64,000 bases of DNA. Origin: Apostichopus japonicus (Eukaryota; Echinodermata; Holothuroidea; Aspidochirotida; Stichopodidae). Of the stretch, positions 48,690 to 60,027 are shown piece by piece. The DNA is taken from contig NC_092581.1 of assembly GCF_037975245.1 (NCBI RefSeq), positions 9,927,303-9,991,302 of the forward strand, written 5' to 3'. Under the pieces are notes generated by a model. That model had not been told where the DNA came from. It did no database searches and saw only the letters and a program-made list of their open reading frames with translations. The first letter of the stretch is position 1. Every line of letters begins with the position of its first letter. The position numbers were made by a program, and so were the translations under genes.

Positions 48690-50010
48690 TAGGAAACACC
48701 CATGTTATATACGTCCCTACAGTCAAGACAGCCTACTAAAATTCAAAGAGCTACCTAAGAGACACCCATGTTATATACCCCACAGTCAAGATAGCCTACT
48801 AAATATCAAACAGCTACCTAAGCGACACCGATGTTATATACCCTACAGTCAAGATAGCCTATTAAAAATCAAACAGCTATCTAAGAGAAACCCATGTTTT
48901 ATACCCTCCAGTCAAGAGAGCCTACTAAAAATCAAACAGCTACCAAAGCAACACCCATGTTGTATACCCTAATTCAGTCAAAATAACCTACTAAAAATCA
49001 AACAGCTACCTAAGAGAAACCCATGTTATATACCCTACTCAAGATAGCCTACTAAAAATCAAACAGCTACCTAGGAGACACCCATGTTATATACCTTACA
49101 GTCAAGATAGCCTACTTAAAATCAAACAGCTGCCTAAGAACAACCCATGTTATATACCTTACAGTCAAGATAGGCTACTATAAAACAAACAGCTACCTAA
49201 GAGAAACCCATGTTATATACCCTACAGTCAAGATAGCCTACTAAAAATCAAACAGCTACCTAAGAGAAACCCATGTTATATACCCTACAGTCAAGATAGG
49301 CTACTAAAAATCAAACAGCTACCTAAGAGAAACCCATGTTATATACCCTACTCAAGATAGCCTACTAAAAAACAAACAGCTACCTAAGAGAAACCCATGT
49401 TATATACCTCACAGTCAAGATAGGCTACTAAAAATCAAACAGCTACCTAAGAGAAACCCATGTTATATACCTTACAGTCAAGATAGGCTACTAAAAATCA
49501 AACAGCTACCTAGGAGACACCCATGTTATATACCTTACAGTCAAGATAGCCTACTTAAAATCAAACAGCTGCCTAAGAACAACCCATGTGTATACCTTAC
49601 AGTCAAGATAGGCTACTAAAAAACAAACAGCTACCTAAGAGAAACCCATGTTATATACCCTACAGTCAAGATAGCCTACTAAAAATCAAACAGCTACCTA
49701 AGAGAAACCCATGTTATATACCTTACAGTCAAGATAGGCTACTAAAAATCAAACAGCTACCTAAGAGAAACCCATGTTATATACCCTACTCAAGATAGCC
49801 TACTAAAAAACAAACAGCTACCTAAGAGAAACCCATGTTATATACCTTACAGTCAAGATAGGCTACTAAAAATCAAACAGCTACCTAAGAGAAACCCATG
49901 TTATATACCTTACAGTCAAGATAGGCTACTAAAAATCAAACAGCTACCTAGGAGACACCCATGTTATATACCCTACTCAAGATAGCCTACTAAAAAACAA
50001 ACAGCTAACA
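48690..50010. repeat. About 62-bp minisatellite with a 438-bp higher-order repeat
   Basis: Some 21 units of 57-63 bp, each with CAAACAGCTACCTAAGAGA, CCCATGTTATATACC and AGTCAAGATAG(C/G)CTACTA. Diagnostic variants (CTAGGAGACAC) recur at 49071, 49510 and 49948, so blocks of seven units were duplicated as 438-439 bp modules. The frames through it (KQLPKRNPCYIPYSQDSLL repeats) end at units with indels. Confidence 0.92.
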
Positions 50011-51402
50011 TCCATATGATATTACCCTATAGTCATGATAGCCTTAGCCTACTAATATTTGAGGTTCACTATAAATCACAAACCCTTACTGACAAACTCA
50101 AATGGCCAAGGACCTGTTATGTAATATCCACTACTAAAACAATGGACTATCTTTGTAATGGCACCACCAATGTGACTGCTATCAATGTACATATTAATCC
50201 TAGCACCTGGTGAAACAATGTCCTAATGCACAGAAATACATATATAAGGGGGAACAATTTTTTGATAGCGATCACATGAACTCATTCCCGGTTAAACAGC
50301 TAAGAACTGATCAAAGATAGAAAGTCCTTACAATGTATTGAACTGTATACCAATAAAACTATATGTATATTAACTCGGCTTTACAAAATACTTTATATAG
50401 ATCTAATTTCAAACAAATCAAATAAAGGGAAGGAAAAGCTCTCAACAAGGGTAGCAAAGCTTTAAGCACATGCTCATTTCAGTCTTGCTACATCAAATAG
50501 GGGCTGAATATCGACACGAAAATGAAACTGTTTATGGAGATTTAACGAGTGACGGAAATCACTTATCAAATGTTTAATAAACTGTGAATTAAGTTTATGT
50601 TTAAATGAAAAAAGTAAGTGAAACTTTTGATTTTTTTTTTAATATTATAAACACTTCTTATGCTTTTGCTGTCCTACATTGGCAGAGAAGGAAGTAGTTA
50701 ACATTGTTGTTGCAATTCAAGTTGATAAAACTATGAATACTTATATTAAATGTACCTTACGACAGCTAGGCCTTCTAACTAGGGTTATGGAAAGGAAATA
50801 AGAAGCACCCACATTTCCGATTGATTTCACCAAAAGTCAGACAGAAAAGAAGAGACTATCATATTTCAGACTATTAACATTTTGCGATCCTTTGTATTAC
50901 ACTGTCTCAGTTTGACAATGTTATTTAATGGTCCGACAAACCCTAAATACCTCTCAGTTTCACTATTAATGAGGTATATATTGCATAATAACCATTAGGC
51001 TTCTACGTAGCGAGTAATTTGACTATTTCATCCAAAAGCTATATATTTTGTATCCCATAAATTGAAGGTCACTTTTTTCCCCGCCCATTTTACAGAGCTT
51101 TTAGTGATTTTCGTGATTCCTCATGCTAAATTGAAAAACAACCAATTTAACATATAAAATGTTTGGACATCTCCCCCCCCCACCCACCACCCCACCGCCC
51201 CTAAATGGTCAATAGGGTATCAAAGTTTGCGGACAAATTCAAAAACATTATGCAGCCCAAGTTACAGTCCCTAGCTTATGAATATGGGAGACGATAGTGA
51301 GTCGCTTGACCGACACTGGATATTATGATTGCGGATATGACAACCTATGTTTGGATAACCACAGTCAGCTGTGTAGGCTGTATGGCCTACGACTAGTTGT
51401 TT

Positions 51403-51653
51403 ACATGTATGTATGTATGTATGTATGTATGTATTTTAGATCCTCCTGCAAGCAGGAACTCGCGAGGAAGCCATCATTGGCTTATCAAAGCCGCAAGCTG
51501 ACCGAAGTCAGTCTCTTAGGTTCATATTTAACGTCCATGATTATGAATTGTCAACAACTCTGTAACTGGACGACATACATTAGTCTTGGAGCGATTCGAA
51601 CTCGGGACCTTATGATTGAAAGGCACCGGAATCAACCACTGAGCTAACACATC
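51403..51653 (-). mobile_element. tRNA-derived SINE, copy 2
   Basis: Reverse-orientation copy of the element at 41099-41348. The A box (TTAGCTCAGTGG) and B box (GAGTTCGAATC) are intact, and the same body and terminal CCTGCTTGCAGG hairpin are present. It ends in a clean (CATA)n tail, seen on the plus strand as ATGTATGT repeats at 51405-51434. The first acceptor bases (GGGA) are lost or altered. The longer tail suggests it could be the younger of the two. No clear target-site duplication was recognised. Confidence 0.85.
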
Positions 51654-53287
51654 AAATTACACTTTGCATTGTAATAAATACTCTCAAATATGTAAATCGA
51701 TATCACCGCCAACACTGGTGTTCTATTCATTAAACAGACACAACTCTCCCACAGCGTTCGGACATCCTACAGTGACATACTGATCATTGTTATTTGACTA
51801 CATTTTGTCGGACAACAGACTCGCTGTTCGGACGACCCAAATGCAAGCCCTGCGAGGGACGAGTAGAAGAATTCCTTCATGATTTGCCCTGAAATTTGTT
51901 CTGTCGATGGGAGCAGCTTGACTCTGTTTGTTTCCGACGTATGTGTCATGGTACATAGAAATGTACTATACTTTGAAATGCTTCATCTGACATGGAACCA
52001 TAACCATGACGATGGTTTTTGGACAAATTTACCTCATAAAGTGGACACTACGAGGATGTAAATCTGTCCAGACACCATAATAAGCTACTAAGTTATGTCT
52101 TGGTGGGATGTCGGGATATGTCGAGACAGTCGGGAAGACAGACCTGACCAAAATATAAACAAACCTTGCGCTAACGCCAAAAAGGAACTATGTGATATTT
52201 CCGTACGAAAATAACCTCATGATTAATTCTCAGAAAAGATATGACAACCTCATGATCACGTTTTTATTTCCTCAAAAGATTGTTGAGACGACTTAACCTG
52301 ATTTTGGGCGAGATAAATGCCTGTCCTCCCAAAGGGAAGAGGCTGGGGTGGGGATGAAAGAGAAAAAAAGAAATGTTCTGCCTCTGTGCTTCATTTGTTG
52401 ATTAATGCTCCTATCATGATGGCAGTCACTGATCAATAACAGCTAAGCTTCAAGTTTCCAATATCTTATGGACATTTAGAGTTGAGTTACTGTTAGTTAA
52501 ACCCGACTAATTTCCTGATAAAAGATTATTCAAGCTTCAACACACAACCATCCAAGCAATTCTTTGCATTCTTAAACTTGCAACAGACAAGGAACAAGAA
52601 TAGAATACAGACATCAGACACTCCATATGTTTATAAAAACTAAGTATCGAATGTGAGTCTAAATTGCTTCCTGAAGGAAAACTTCTCCCTTAATTTATAA
52701 TTTTTTTTTTTCAAGGCAAAGGTAAATATTGGTCGGGTGGCTCATTGTAGGCTCATCGGGTGGCTCAACTATGAACCAGCAGATTAGCATACCTGACTAA
52801 CAATGCTATTAAATGTTATATAGAGTTATTGGCATACTACTGAATGAAGAGGAAAACTACAAGGTAAGGATCAAACAGATATCAAAATAGAATGCGTTCA
52901 AACATTACATCAAACATTTGTGATGAGTTTAAACATGAGTTCTGACCCTATTGCACAAGTGAAAAGTGCAATGGAACTTAGAGCCAAAAAAAAAAAAAAA
53001 TTAATAATAATAATAAAAATACGAAAAAATATTTAAAAAATACAAAAATTGGCCATTTCCATTCTGATTTTGAGGTAAGTATGTACTTTTTGGATCTTCT
53101 GAGAATGTAAAAATTTGGCTTGTCCAATCAAAACTTAAAGAGGAATACCTGTGTGAATACATTTCCAAGTAATAAAAAAAAGAACCATATGACTAAAGTG
53201 GTGTTTTAAATACAAAATATACCGCACCTTTACAGAGGTCTATCAAACGTTCCTTATTTTTTGGAGGGACGGTTTAATAGGAAACTG

Positions 53288-54763
53288 TCAGAGTTGAAGT
53301 TCCCTGCCATTCTTCATCGCTAGCTTAAAGGAAGACACAGAGGATTGGCTGGAGACGTCGCTGGACCTCCACTCCCTACCTCGGTCAGTTTGCCTATTGT
53401 TACTACCTTGACCGACATTAGGGGGGACATCGGCCACTTGCCTTGGTCGATTTCTCCAATTAGCTGGCAGGTTTGGTTCTTGGTGAACCTGGACGGGGGC
53501 CGAGAATTGCCTTGGAGGAGGTGGTAACTGAGGGTGACGGTGGGCAGATGAGACGAGAGAGGCGGATTTGGCAGAGGAAATACCAGACGAAGAACAGGAA
53601 GACATGGCTGATGAGAAGGGCTTCTTGGAGGAAGCTGTAACCGCTGGGTTTTGAGGTGTAGAGACGTGCTCAAGATAATTCCTGACGGCAGGAGTCGAGG
53701 CAGCTGCAACATGGCTGGACGTCAGGGACGAAGGACGGAGTCCGGTCTCACTCCTGGCTCTACCGTTGACCAAGGAACCTTTGACGGCAGAAGAGGCCAA
53801 AGACATCGTGGCCTGCGACTTGGTCTCGGTCACTTCCATGTCCGAATCCGACTCGCTGCTGTCATCGTTGGACGACTGGTCGCTGATGTGATTGGACATC
53901 ATGTATCCCTGTGGCACCGATTGCGATAACACCTGCTCCTGTTCCCTGGCCCCCGTGCTGCCGGTCCTAGCCCTCCCTGTCACTGAAAACATCCTCTCCT
54001 GGGTAGAAACCAGAGGAGGTCTGTAGGCAGCCGACACCAATGGACCGCCGTTAACGGTATCTTGGTGTTGTCTAGTATCGTTCGTGGTGGTGCCACTGGT
54101 TCGAGTCTCCTTCGGCCGTGCTCCCCTGGAAACATAATCCTCTTCTGCCATTTGATCGACGTCCCGTTCCGATAGGTGTCTCCTGAGCTGTGATATTTTG
54201 ATTTCGTTTCTCCTTCGCTGAGGCGAATCAGTTTCTTCAAATCCGCCATTCTCTGCAGATGGATACCGCCCTGTACCGTTCAGGGAGACGTCTGACTGTG
54301 TCCTTGATATGCCTACCCCTGAATCCTGATATAGTGAGGTGCCATTCTTTGACCTTTGACCTCCACTCTCGTGTTCCTCCTCCTCCTCGGACGAGTCATC
54401 CACGTACATTTCCGTTAATTGTTCATGAAGCGGTTGGATTCGCTCCTTGAACCAATGTTTCATCTCGCCTCGCAAGATCTCTATCCTGGCTTCCTGTTCC
54501 TCCTGTAATAGCGCCCTCTCTTCCCCTGCTCGCCTATCGATCCTGTGCAGGCATTCGGTCCTTTCCGCAGCCACTCTCTCCCTGGAGAGCTGGTCCAGGC
54601 ACTGAGCCTGGTGGGACATCCGTTTATCCAGGTTTCTCATCCTGCTGTCAAACTTTGACCTTGACATGTCGATCTCATGGAGGAGGCCCTCTTTGGTCGC
54701 TTCGATTTGGTTTTCGAGTTTGCGAATGTAAGGCGTGCACTGGCAGTTGAAAGACAATGGAAT
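53288..54763 (-). CDS. ANKRD6: ANKRD6/Diversin-like protein, terminal coding exon (coiled coil and Ser-rich tail)
   Basis: Last coding exon: 491 codons and a TGA at 53290-53288. The acceptor is CCCGTCAG at 54764 and the reading begins IPLSFNCQCTPYIRKLENQI. This matches the conserved Cys-x-Cys plus KLENQ(L/I)EAT segment of vertebrate ANKRD6. The next 100 or so residues form a charged coiled coil holding the ERxxAERTECL motif that is nearly identical in vertebrates (exon residues about 60-75). Then come an acidic run (SSEEEEE, about residue 130) and more than 300 residues of Ser/Thr/Gln-rich, probably disordered sequence. It is the most GC-rich coding block in the window and the longest non-repetitive open frame. 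Diversin/Diego proteins act at the cell cortex with Prickle and Dishevelled in planar polarity and affect beta-catenin turnover. The second, C-terminal coiled coil of vertebrate ANKRD6 is not seen here. No canonical AATAAA was recognised close downstream. Confidence 0.93.
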   Translation of the reverse strand: MPLSFNCQCTPYIRKLENQIEATKEGLLHEIDMSRSKFDSRMRNLDKRMSHQAQCLDQLSRERVAAERTECLHRIDRRAGEERALLQEEQEARIEILRGEMKHWFKERIQPLHEQLTEMYVDDSSEEEEEHESGGQRSKNGTSLYQDSGVGISRTQSDVSLNGTGRYPSAENGGFEETDSPQRRRNEIKISQLRRHLSERDVDQMAEEDYVSRGARPKETRTSGTTTNDTRQHQDTVNGGPLVSAAYRPPLVSTQERMFSVTGRARTGSTGAREQEQVLSQSVPQGYMMSNHISDQSSNDDSSESDSDMEVTETKSQATMSLASSAVKGSLVNGRARSETGLRPSSLTSSHVAAASTPAVRNYLEHVSTPQNPAVTASSKKPFSSAMSSCSSSGISSAKSASLVSSAHRHPQLPPPPRQFSAPVQVHQEPNLPANWRNRPRQVADVPPNVGQGSNNRQTDRGREWRSSDVSSQSSVSSFKLAMKNGRELQL

Positions 54764-55784
54764 CTGACGGGAGGGGTAGAAAGTCAAATGCTACGTTTTT
54801 CATCAAAAATGAAATGTGACTGACCCTTGATAGTAACTACTTTACATTATGTCTTCATATTCCTAGTTATAGATATAGTTAAATACGATATCCTTTAAAA
54901 AATAATGCCAAAACATTTTAAAGACTTGAGTCTGCATTTAGTAGGACAAACAAAATCAAACAAGCTAACATTTCTGCACCTAATTTCTTCATTTCCTTGA
55001 AAAACACTTTGACCTTTGCTTTATGACATCCATATATAAACATCACAGGGACTTTTGAAATCCTTACGTATCAATTTTCTGGAAATGCAGCGAATTGTTC
55101 CTTTTTTAAATGTTGCTAGGGTTTGTTGATTTCTTATAGTATTACAGGAAGTGCCCAGTTAGGGTTATTAACCTCTTGTGAAAAGCTGTGGGGAATCTTT
55201 GCCACATAGTTCTTATTAAGCCTGATATGGTGCACATGCAGCAAAGAAAAACAGATTGCTTTTGATTTTTGAGAAGTAATTAGACAAGCTACATAACAGT
55301 CAATTCAATTGATGGAAAAAAACAAAAGATAAGATTACAACTAAATTGATAAACAGTTTACACTATTTGAGTTTGTCACATATTTCAGGTGAGAAACAAA
55401 TCTGATAGTTTTGGGCTTAATATGTTTTGTGTCCCTACTAACTACCTTAGATAAGTTACGTACATCAGCGAGAATATAACGTGAACCCAGCATGTGTTCA
55501 CCTCCAGGACACTTTGGCAATACACTTATTTCCCCTAACGAGGAGGTGCTTAGACAAGAGAAATTCCTTTTTCCTTAAGACAAGTGAAGCTAGCATCTAT
55601 GTCAATGTTCTCATGGACAAAAATAAAAGGTGGTAGCCATGTTTGAGCCCTACGAGGCGAATTGCCATAAACGACAATTTTCCCTGTAATAATTGTTTAC
55701 TTAATTTCAAGCCAATCAGGATACAGGTTGGTTGCATCCGCTGGCCATTTAAGCTTTTAAAAGCTCCTTCGTCCATTAACTCAC
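54764..55784 (-). other. ANKRD6-like intron (1,021 bp)
   Basis: Phase-0 intron between the charged linker exon and the terminal exon, bounded by GTGAGT and CCCGTCAG. I see no other feature in it. Confidence 0.9.
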
Positions 55785-55970
55785 CTCTATTACCTTGCCG
55801 TTCTTATCTTTAACATACTGCATCCGTCTGTGGGGATCTCCCGTGAGTCGGCCGACCTGAACGTCGTAGTGGATCTTCTTCTCCCGTTCTATCCTCCGTC
55901 GGAGTTCGTCTTTTGCAAACATCCCCTGGGCCATCTTGTTGTCCTCCTCTAAACGCTGCTTATCTCTCTC
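55785..55970 (-). CDS. ANKRD6: ANKRD6/Diversin-like protein, charged linker exon
   Basis: Internal exon of 62 codons, phase 0 at both ends, with acceptor GTCACCCCAG and donor GTGAGT. The product starts ERDKQRLEEDNKMAQ, is highly charged and probably helical, and ends QYVKDKNGKVIE. That end aligns with the YxLYRGKDGKVMQ segment that directly precedes the Cys-x-Cys/KLENQ region in vertebrate ANKRD6. The junction with the terminal exon (VIE-IPLSFNC) preserves that order. The match confirms that this exon and the terminal exon belong to one gene. Confidence 0.92.
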
Positions 55971-56124
55971 CTGGGGTGACACAATTAAGAAGAGAAGAAC
56001 TGAGTGATTGTGAGACGTATTAAGATACTTATCGGTGATGAGCTGAGCTAAACACCCACACAGAATGCGCAAATAGTAATGATTGCTTTGAAATGTAAAA
56101 AGTGAAATCTCCCCCCCAAATTTG

Positions 56125-56325
56125 CAAAGTCATTACAATTCAATACAAAACAATACTATACTATACAGTAAAGTGCAATACAATACAGTACAACTACAAT
56201 GCAATACATTACAAGACTGATACGATACAATTCAAAACAATAAAAGACGATACTGGACTATACAATACGAGGCCAAACGATACTATACAATAAAATTCAA
56301 TACAATACAATACAATACAAGGAGT
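56125..56325. repeat. Degenerate AATAC pentanucleotide array
   Basis: Repeated CAATACAATAC and its variants (ACTATACA, CAATTCAA) over 200 bp. The purest part is at 56296-56320. Confidence 0.8.
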
Positions 56326-57115
56326 TATTTGAAATACATGAGTAAATCAAACATTCACCAAAACATTGAACATAACTTACTCATAATAAAATAAATGAGT
56401 AAATCAAAAGTATTAAAAATAACAGATAACTAATTAGGACACAAAGTTAAAAACAACTTGACAAAAAATTAAGGAAAAAAAAAGGAAAAAAAAGAAGCAA
56501 CAAATGAAGTGTCAAACAGCCTGTAAGAATTATAAACAAAAACAAGTACAAAAAAAACTGACCCAGCAATCCTACAACAACTCCACTCTTTGTTCTTCAT
56601 CCCTCACACACCCCTAACACACCTCAAATTAACATACCAACAGGCTGACTGAATCATTTCACACCTCAACTCAAGAGTGCTTTACCAGGTCCTTCCATGA
56701 CCTGAATTTTAATGGAGAGGGTCCAGTATTATCCACAATTGGGTCGAGTGTATCCCTTCAGATGCAGGCTTACACACACCTTTATTAACAGTAGGTTACA
56801 TCAACATTGGTCGCCTACTTTACCCTGTTTCTTACAGTGAGTCTTCGTGTAATACGTGGTACAACCTAGTCAAAATCCTGTAATTTGTTCTGAGAATCGT
56901 TCAGACAATCAAATGAATGAGGAAATTACCAAATGAAACAATTGAAAACAATAAAATACAAAAGTATACAGAGATATGTTGCACCAGCAGAAATGAAAAA
57001 ACATTAGAAAATCTTGAAATCCCGCAGAAATAAAGAAAAAGAATTTTTTTGTTTTTTGGGGAAATAACAGTTCTGCTGCACTAGACATTACTGGATGGTG
57101 CTAAAGAGTTGAATT

Positions 57116-57300
57116 TCAGTTGGGAAATATACGAGTGAGTAATGCCAACTGGTGCAAATAGCGGGGCCATTCTCGACGAAGAAATGGCATAGTAAATCCT
57201 ATAACTGAAACCGGATGACCGCTGGTTTTAATTATAGGATTTACTATGCTATTTCTTCTTCATTGTGTTAGTGTGACTTGAGTGTCAAAGCTAAGCTGAC
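57116..57300. repeat. Hairpin-bearing repeat, copy 1
   Basis: A direct repeat shared with 57621-57780, starting TCAGTTGGGAAATATACGAG. It contains a foldback with 31-nt arms at 57182-57212 and 57224-57254 (four mismatches) around an 11-nt loop. Its outer sequence ends GTGTTAGTGTGACTTGAGTG. The arms and the duplication suggest a small mobile or MITE-like unit inside an ANKRD6-like intron. Confidence 0.7.
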
Positions 57301-57620
57301 TTTTTTGTTGTGGAAACGACAGTTCTGTAGAACTATTGGATGTTGAATTTTATTTACCATAAGATATCGGTAAAGCTTTAATAACTATAACATATAACCT
57401 CTATTAAATATTACATTAATTGTTAGAAGTCCTATTCAATATCCATAAGAACTGCCACCCAAGTAAAATCCTCATGCGTTGACACAGTTGAATGCTGGCA
57501 AGCGAAAACAGTTTGTGTAACTAAAAAACTTCCCTGTTAGTTTATATTCCACCTTTTTAGTTTATCACCTTTGATTTGATTTTGACTGACCTATGTAAAT
57601 TTGATACGAATAATTCCATG

Positions 57621-57780
57621 TCAGTTGGGACATATACGAGTGAGTAATGCCAACTGGTGCAAATAGCGGGGCCGTTCACAACGATGAAATGGCATAGTAA
57701 ATCCTATGGCTGAAACCGGATGACCGTCGGTTTTAGTTATAGTGTTAGTGTGACTGGAGTGTAAAAGCTAAGGTGACTGG
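57621..57780. repeat. Hairpin-bearing repeat, copy 2 (right arm deleted)
   Basis: Matches copy 1 closely up to the start of the right hairpin arm (GGTTTTAGTTATAG). It then resumes at TGTTAGTGTGACTGGAGTG, so about 26 nt of the arm are missing. The left arm is intact. Confidence 0.7.
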
Positions 57781-58831
57781 ACTATAAAACGTGAACTATG
57801 TTTACCTCTAAAAAGAAGCTTCCACTTGATTATTTATCAGGAAGAGATCATGCAATTATCTAATGGTACGCTATCTGTAACACAATGTACTGGAGGTAAC
57901 AGAAGATAGTTTAGTATCGGAATCGCTTGAAGAGGGGGAAAAGGATGTTTAACCGATCTAAATGACTCCAACATCATCATCATCATCGTTTCCAGTAACT
58001 CAAGAATAACAGGCTACAAGCATGCCTGTTATTCAACCCAAATGAATAAGATTATATTTCTTTGGTCTATCAAGCGAGAGATTACTCATACACATCCCCT
58101 TCTTTCGTTTCAACAGTCAAGTCTCAACCAAACACTGACAGTGAAACCCTACTAACTCAGAAACATTAAAAAAATGTCTTAAACAAAAACAAAGAAAAGT
58201 TCAAAAGTCTAAGATCTAGAAAACCTGAAGATTTCATCCATGGAACTTATATTTTTGTCTTGTTTCATTTTGCATTCTGGAAAAGTTGAACTGCACAACA
58301 GTAAAGACTGTTAAATCAACACTTTTCACTAAACCTTAGCATTTTTTATATATTTCCTTATGTATAAGCAATATTCCAAGAAAATTGAAATTGCACATTT
58401 GGGAAATGTCAACACTAAAGACTATATACCATTCAATTCAATTTATTTCTCATATGAACACATATTGCTTTGTTCCACTAGCAATCACTTGACAAAATGT
58501 CACTTCTTTAAAGGTATGCTGTATTGGCCTCAAATATGCTAGATATACAAATATGGTCGCCTTTGGTCACAACTGTTTTTATAGCAAACTTTGAGGAAGT
58601 TTACCTTACTGGGACATTCAGTCATATTGTGTGTTCCTTAAAAATGTCTGAAAACAATTTGGAAAGTAAAGACCTCCAGGAATGTCCTTGTTGAAAACTT
58701 CTAGCAATTATAGCTTGGTATAATTTGGGGCCTTTACTGACTACCTTTAAACTGATATTACTACAGTATGAAAGATAAAGTTTACAGTTGTTACGCTTTT
58801 CAAAATATGGTAAAAGAGCAAAGGAAATTCA

Positions 58832-58904
58832 TGGCTAGAAACAGAATCAAACCAATGATCTCTGGGATACAAGCCAAGGGCTCTACCAACTGAGCTATCC
58901 AGCA
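58832..58904 (-). tRNA. tRNA-Thr(TGT)-like sequence, probably a pseudogene or SINE head
   Basis: Read on the minus strand: acceptor TGCTGGA against TCTAGCC (six of seven pairs including one wobble), D arm GCTC-AGTTGGTA-GAGC, anticodon stem CTTGG/CCCAG with one mismatch, loop CTTGTAT (anticodon TGT), variable AGATC, and a weak T arm ATTGG-TTTGATT-CTGTT. The A box is good. The B box (GGTTTGATTC) has T in place of the conserved C. The poor T stem argues against a working tRNA gene. It lies in an ANKRD6-like intron. Confidence 0.5.
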
Positions 58905-59838
58905 TTTAAGTTGTTGGTGATTCCTGTAATCTTTCCTAGGGAACGCTTAACCGAAGCCACAGTGCCTTGGATACCGTGTAACCATGTAACCGCATACCGT
59001 GTTACCGCATACCGTGTAACCATGGACCACGCCCCAGTTATCATTCTATTCAGCCCAGAAAGCGGCGGGGAAGGTATTTTAAGAGAAATTCAGGGTTTAG
59101 GACATTGTTTACAGCTGATGCTTCTTAGAACAAAGTGCTACGATTCGAAAAGCGGAACAGATATGCAAAATTCCGGAAAGGAAATTTGGCTGTAGGAAAA
59201 ACAGGAATTGTGTTTTGACAGCATGAAACTCAATACAAGGGTATTAACCGCAAGAGTTTCCTTTGGGTTGTAATGAAATAGAGAAGAAAAGTATAAAATA
59301 ACAGGAAGTAGACTCGAGGGAGCTGATTGGACGATCAGAACATAACACTGAAAATGGGTTAAAGGAGCATCAGGTCATGTGTTATCAAGTAGGGACAAGA
59401 ACAGTGACAATTTTACATAACATTTCATCGTTTTAGTATATTGAATGTCAATGGCAGTTTTATCGACTAAAGCTGGTTTGTCACATTTGAGCTCGTAATA
59501 AATTCAATTCACACTTAAACGTCAATTTTTTGTAAATTTTTCCTTAAATATTATAAAGTTTAGTTTTCAGTTTAAAGGGGTAATTGGAAAGGCAAAAGAA
59601 AGCAATTATGAATTGAACTCAGTATCGCATCAGAAACTCTGATAATCATTCTTTGAAATCAAGTTGCCAAACAATATATAACCAACCAACAGTTTTATGC
59701 CCTCCTACAACTTTGAATCAATTCACCTGTTTTTATCTAGCTGAACAAAGTAACTATCTAAACTAGAAAACTTGAATAATTAAACATCAGTTCCAAATTT
59801 ATGATCATAGCAATAGAGTGAATCATATTGTAACATAC

Positions 59839-60027
59839 CCTTTCCCGCCTCTTTCTGGTTTCTTTGTTGCTACGGTAACCTCTGCTATCTTTACTGTCGC
59901 TGTCTCTCGATCTCCGTCGACTCCTCTTATCTTCAGAATCTTCTCCCACTTTAAAGCTCTGACTTCCGAGCTCTCTGCGACCTTTGACCCTCGGACTACT
60001 GGATCCCAGAGTGCTCTCATCTAATTT
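59839..60027 (-). CDS. ANKRD6: ANKRD6/Diversin-like protein, basic Arg/Ser linker exon
   Basis: Internal exon of 63 codons, phase 0 at both ends, between acceptor ...GGATTTTCAG and donor GTATGT. It begins KLDESTLGSS and ends in an Arg/Lys/Asp/Ser-rich stretch (SRRRSRDSDSKDS ... TRKRRER). It corresponds in position to the poorly conserved basic region between the ankyrin repeats and the coiled coil of vertebrate ANKRD6. The evidence is the open frame, good splice sites, matching phase with its neighbours and composition. Residue-level homology is weak. Confidence 0.85.

Larger units (their letters stand above)
55971..59838 (-). other. ANKRD6-like intron (3,868 bp)
   Basis: Phase-0 intron. It contains a degenerate ATAC-rich pentanucleotide array (56125-56325), the duplicated hairpin repeat at 57.1 and 57.6 kb, a tRNA-like sequence at 58.8 kb, and a short CCGTGTAACCAT-type tandem near 58974-59023. 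No exon is seen. Confidence 0.85.

Noticed and set aside
48658-49798. Repeat protein with KIKQLPKRNPCYIPYSQDSL units
   Set aside because: Unit lengths vary by non-multiples of three across the array, so frames open and close. No start, splice or promoter context.
48690-50010. CRISPR-like array
   Set aside because: Units are contiguous without unique spacers, and the window is animal nuclear DNA.
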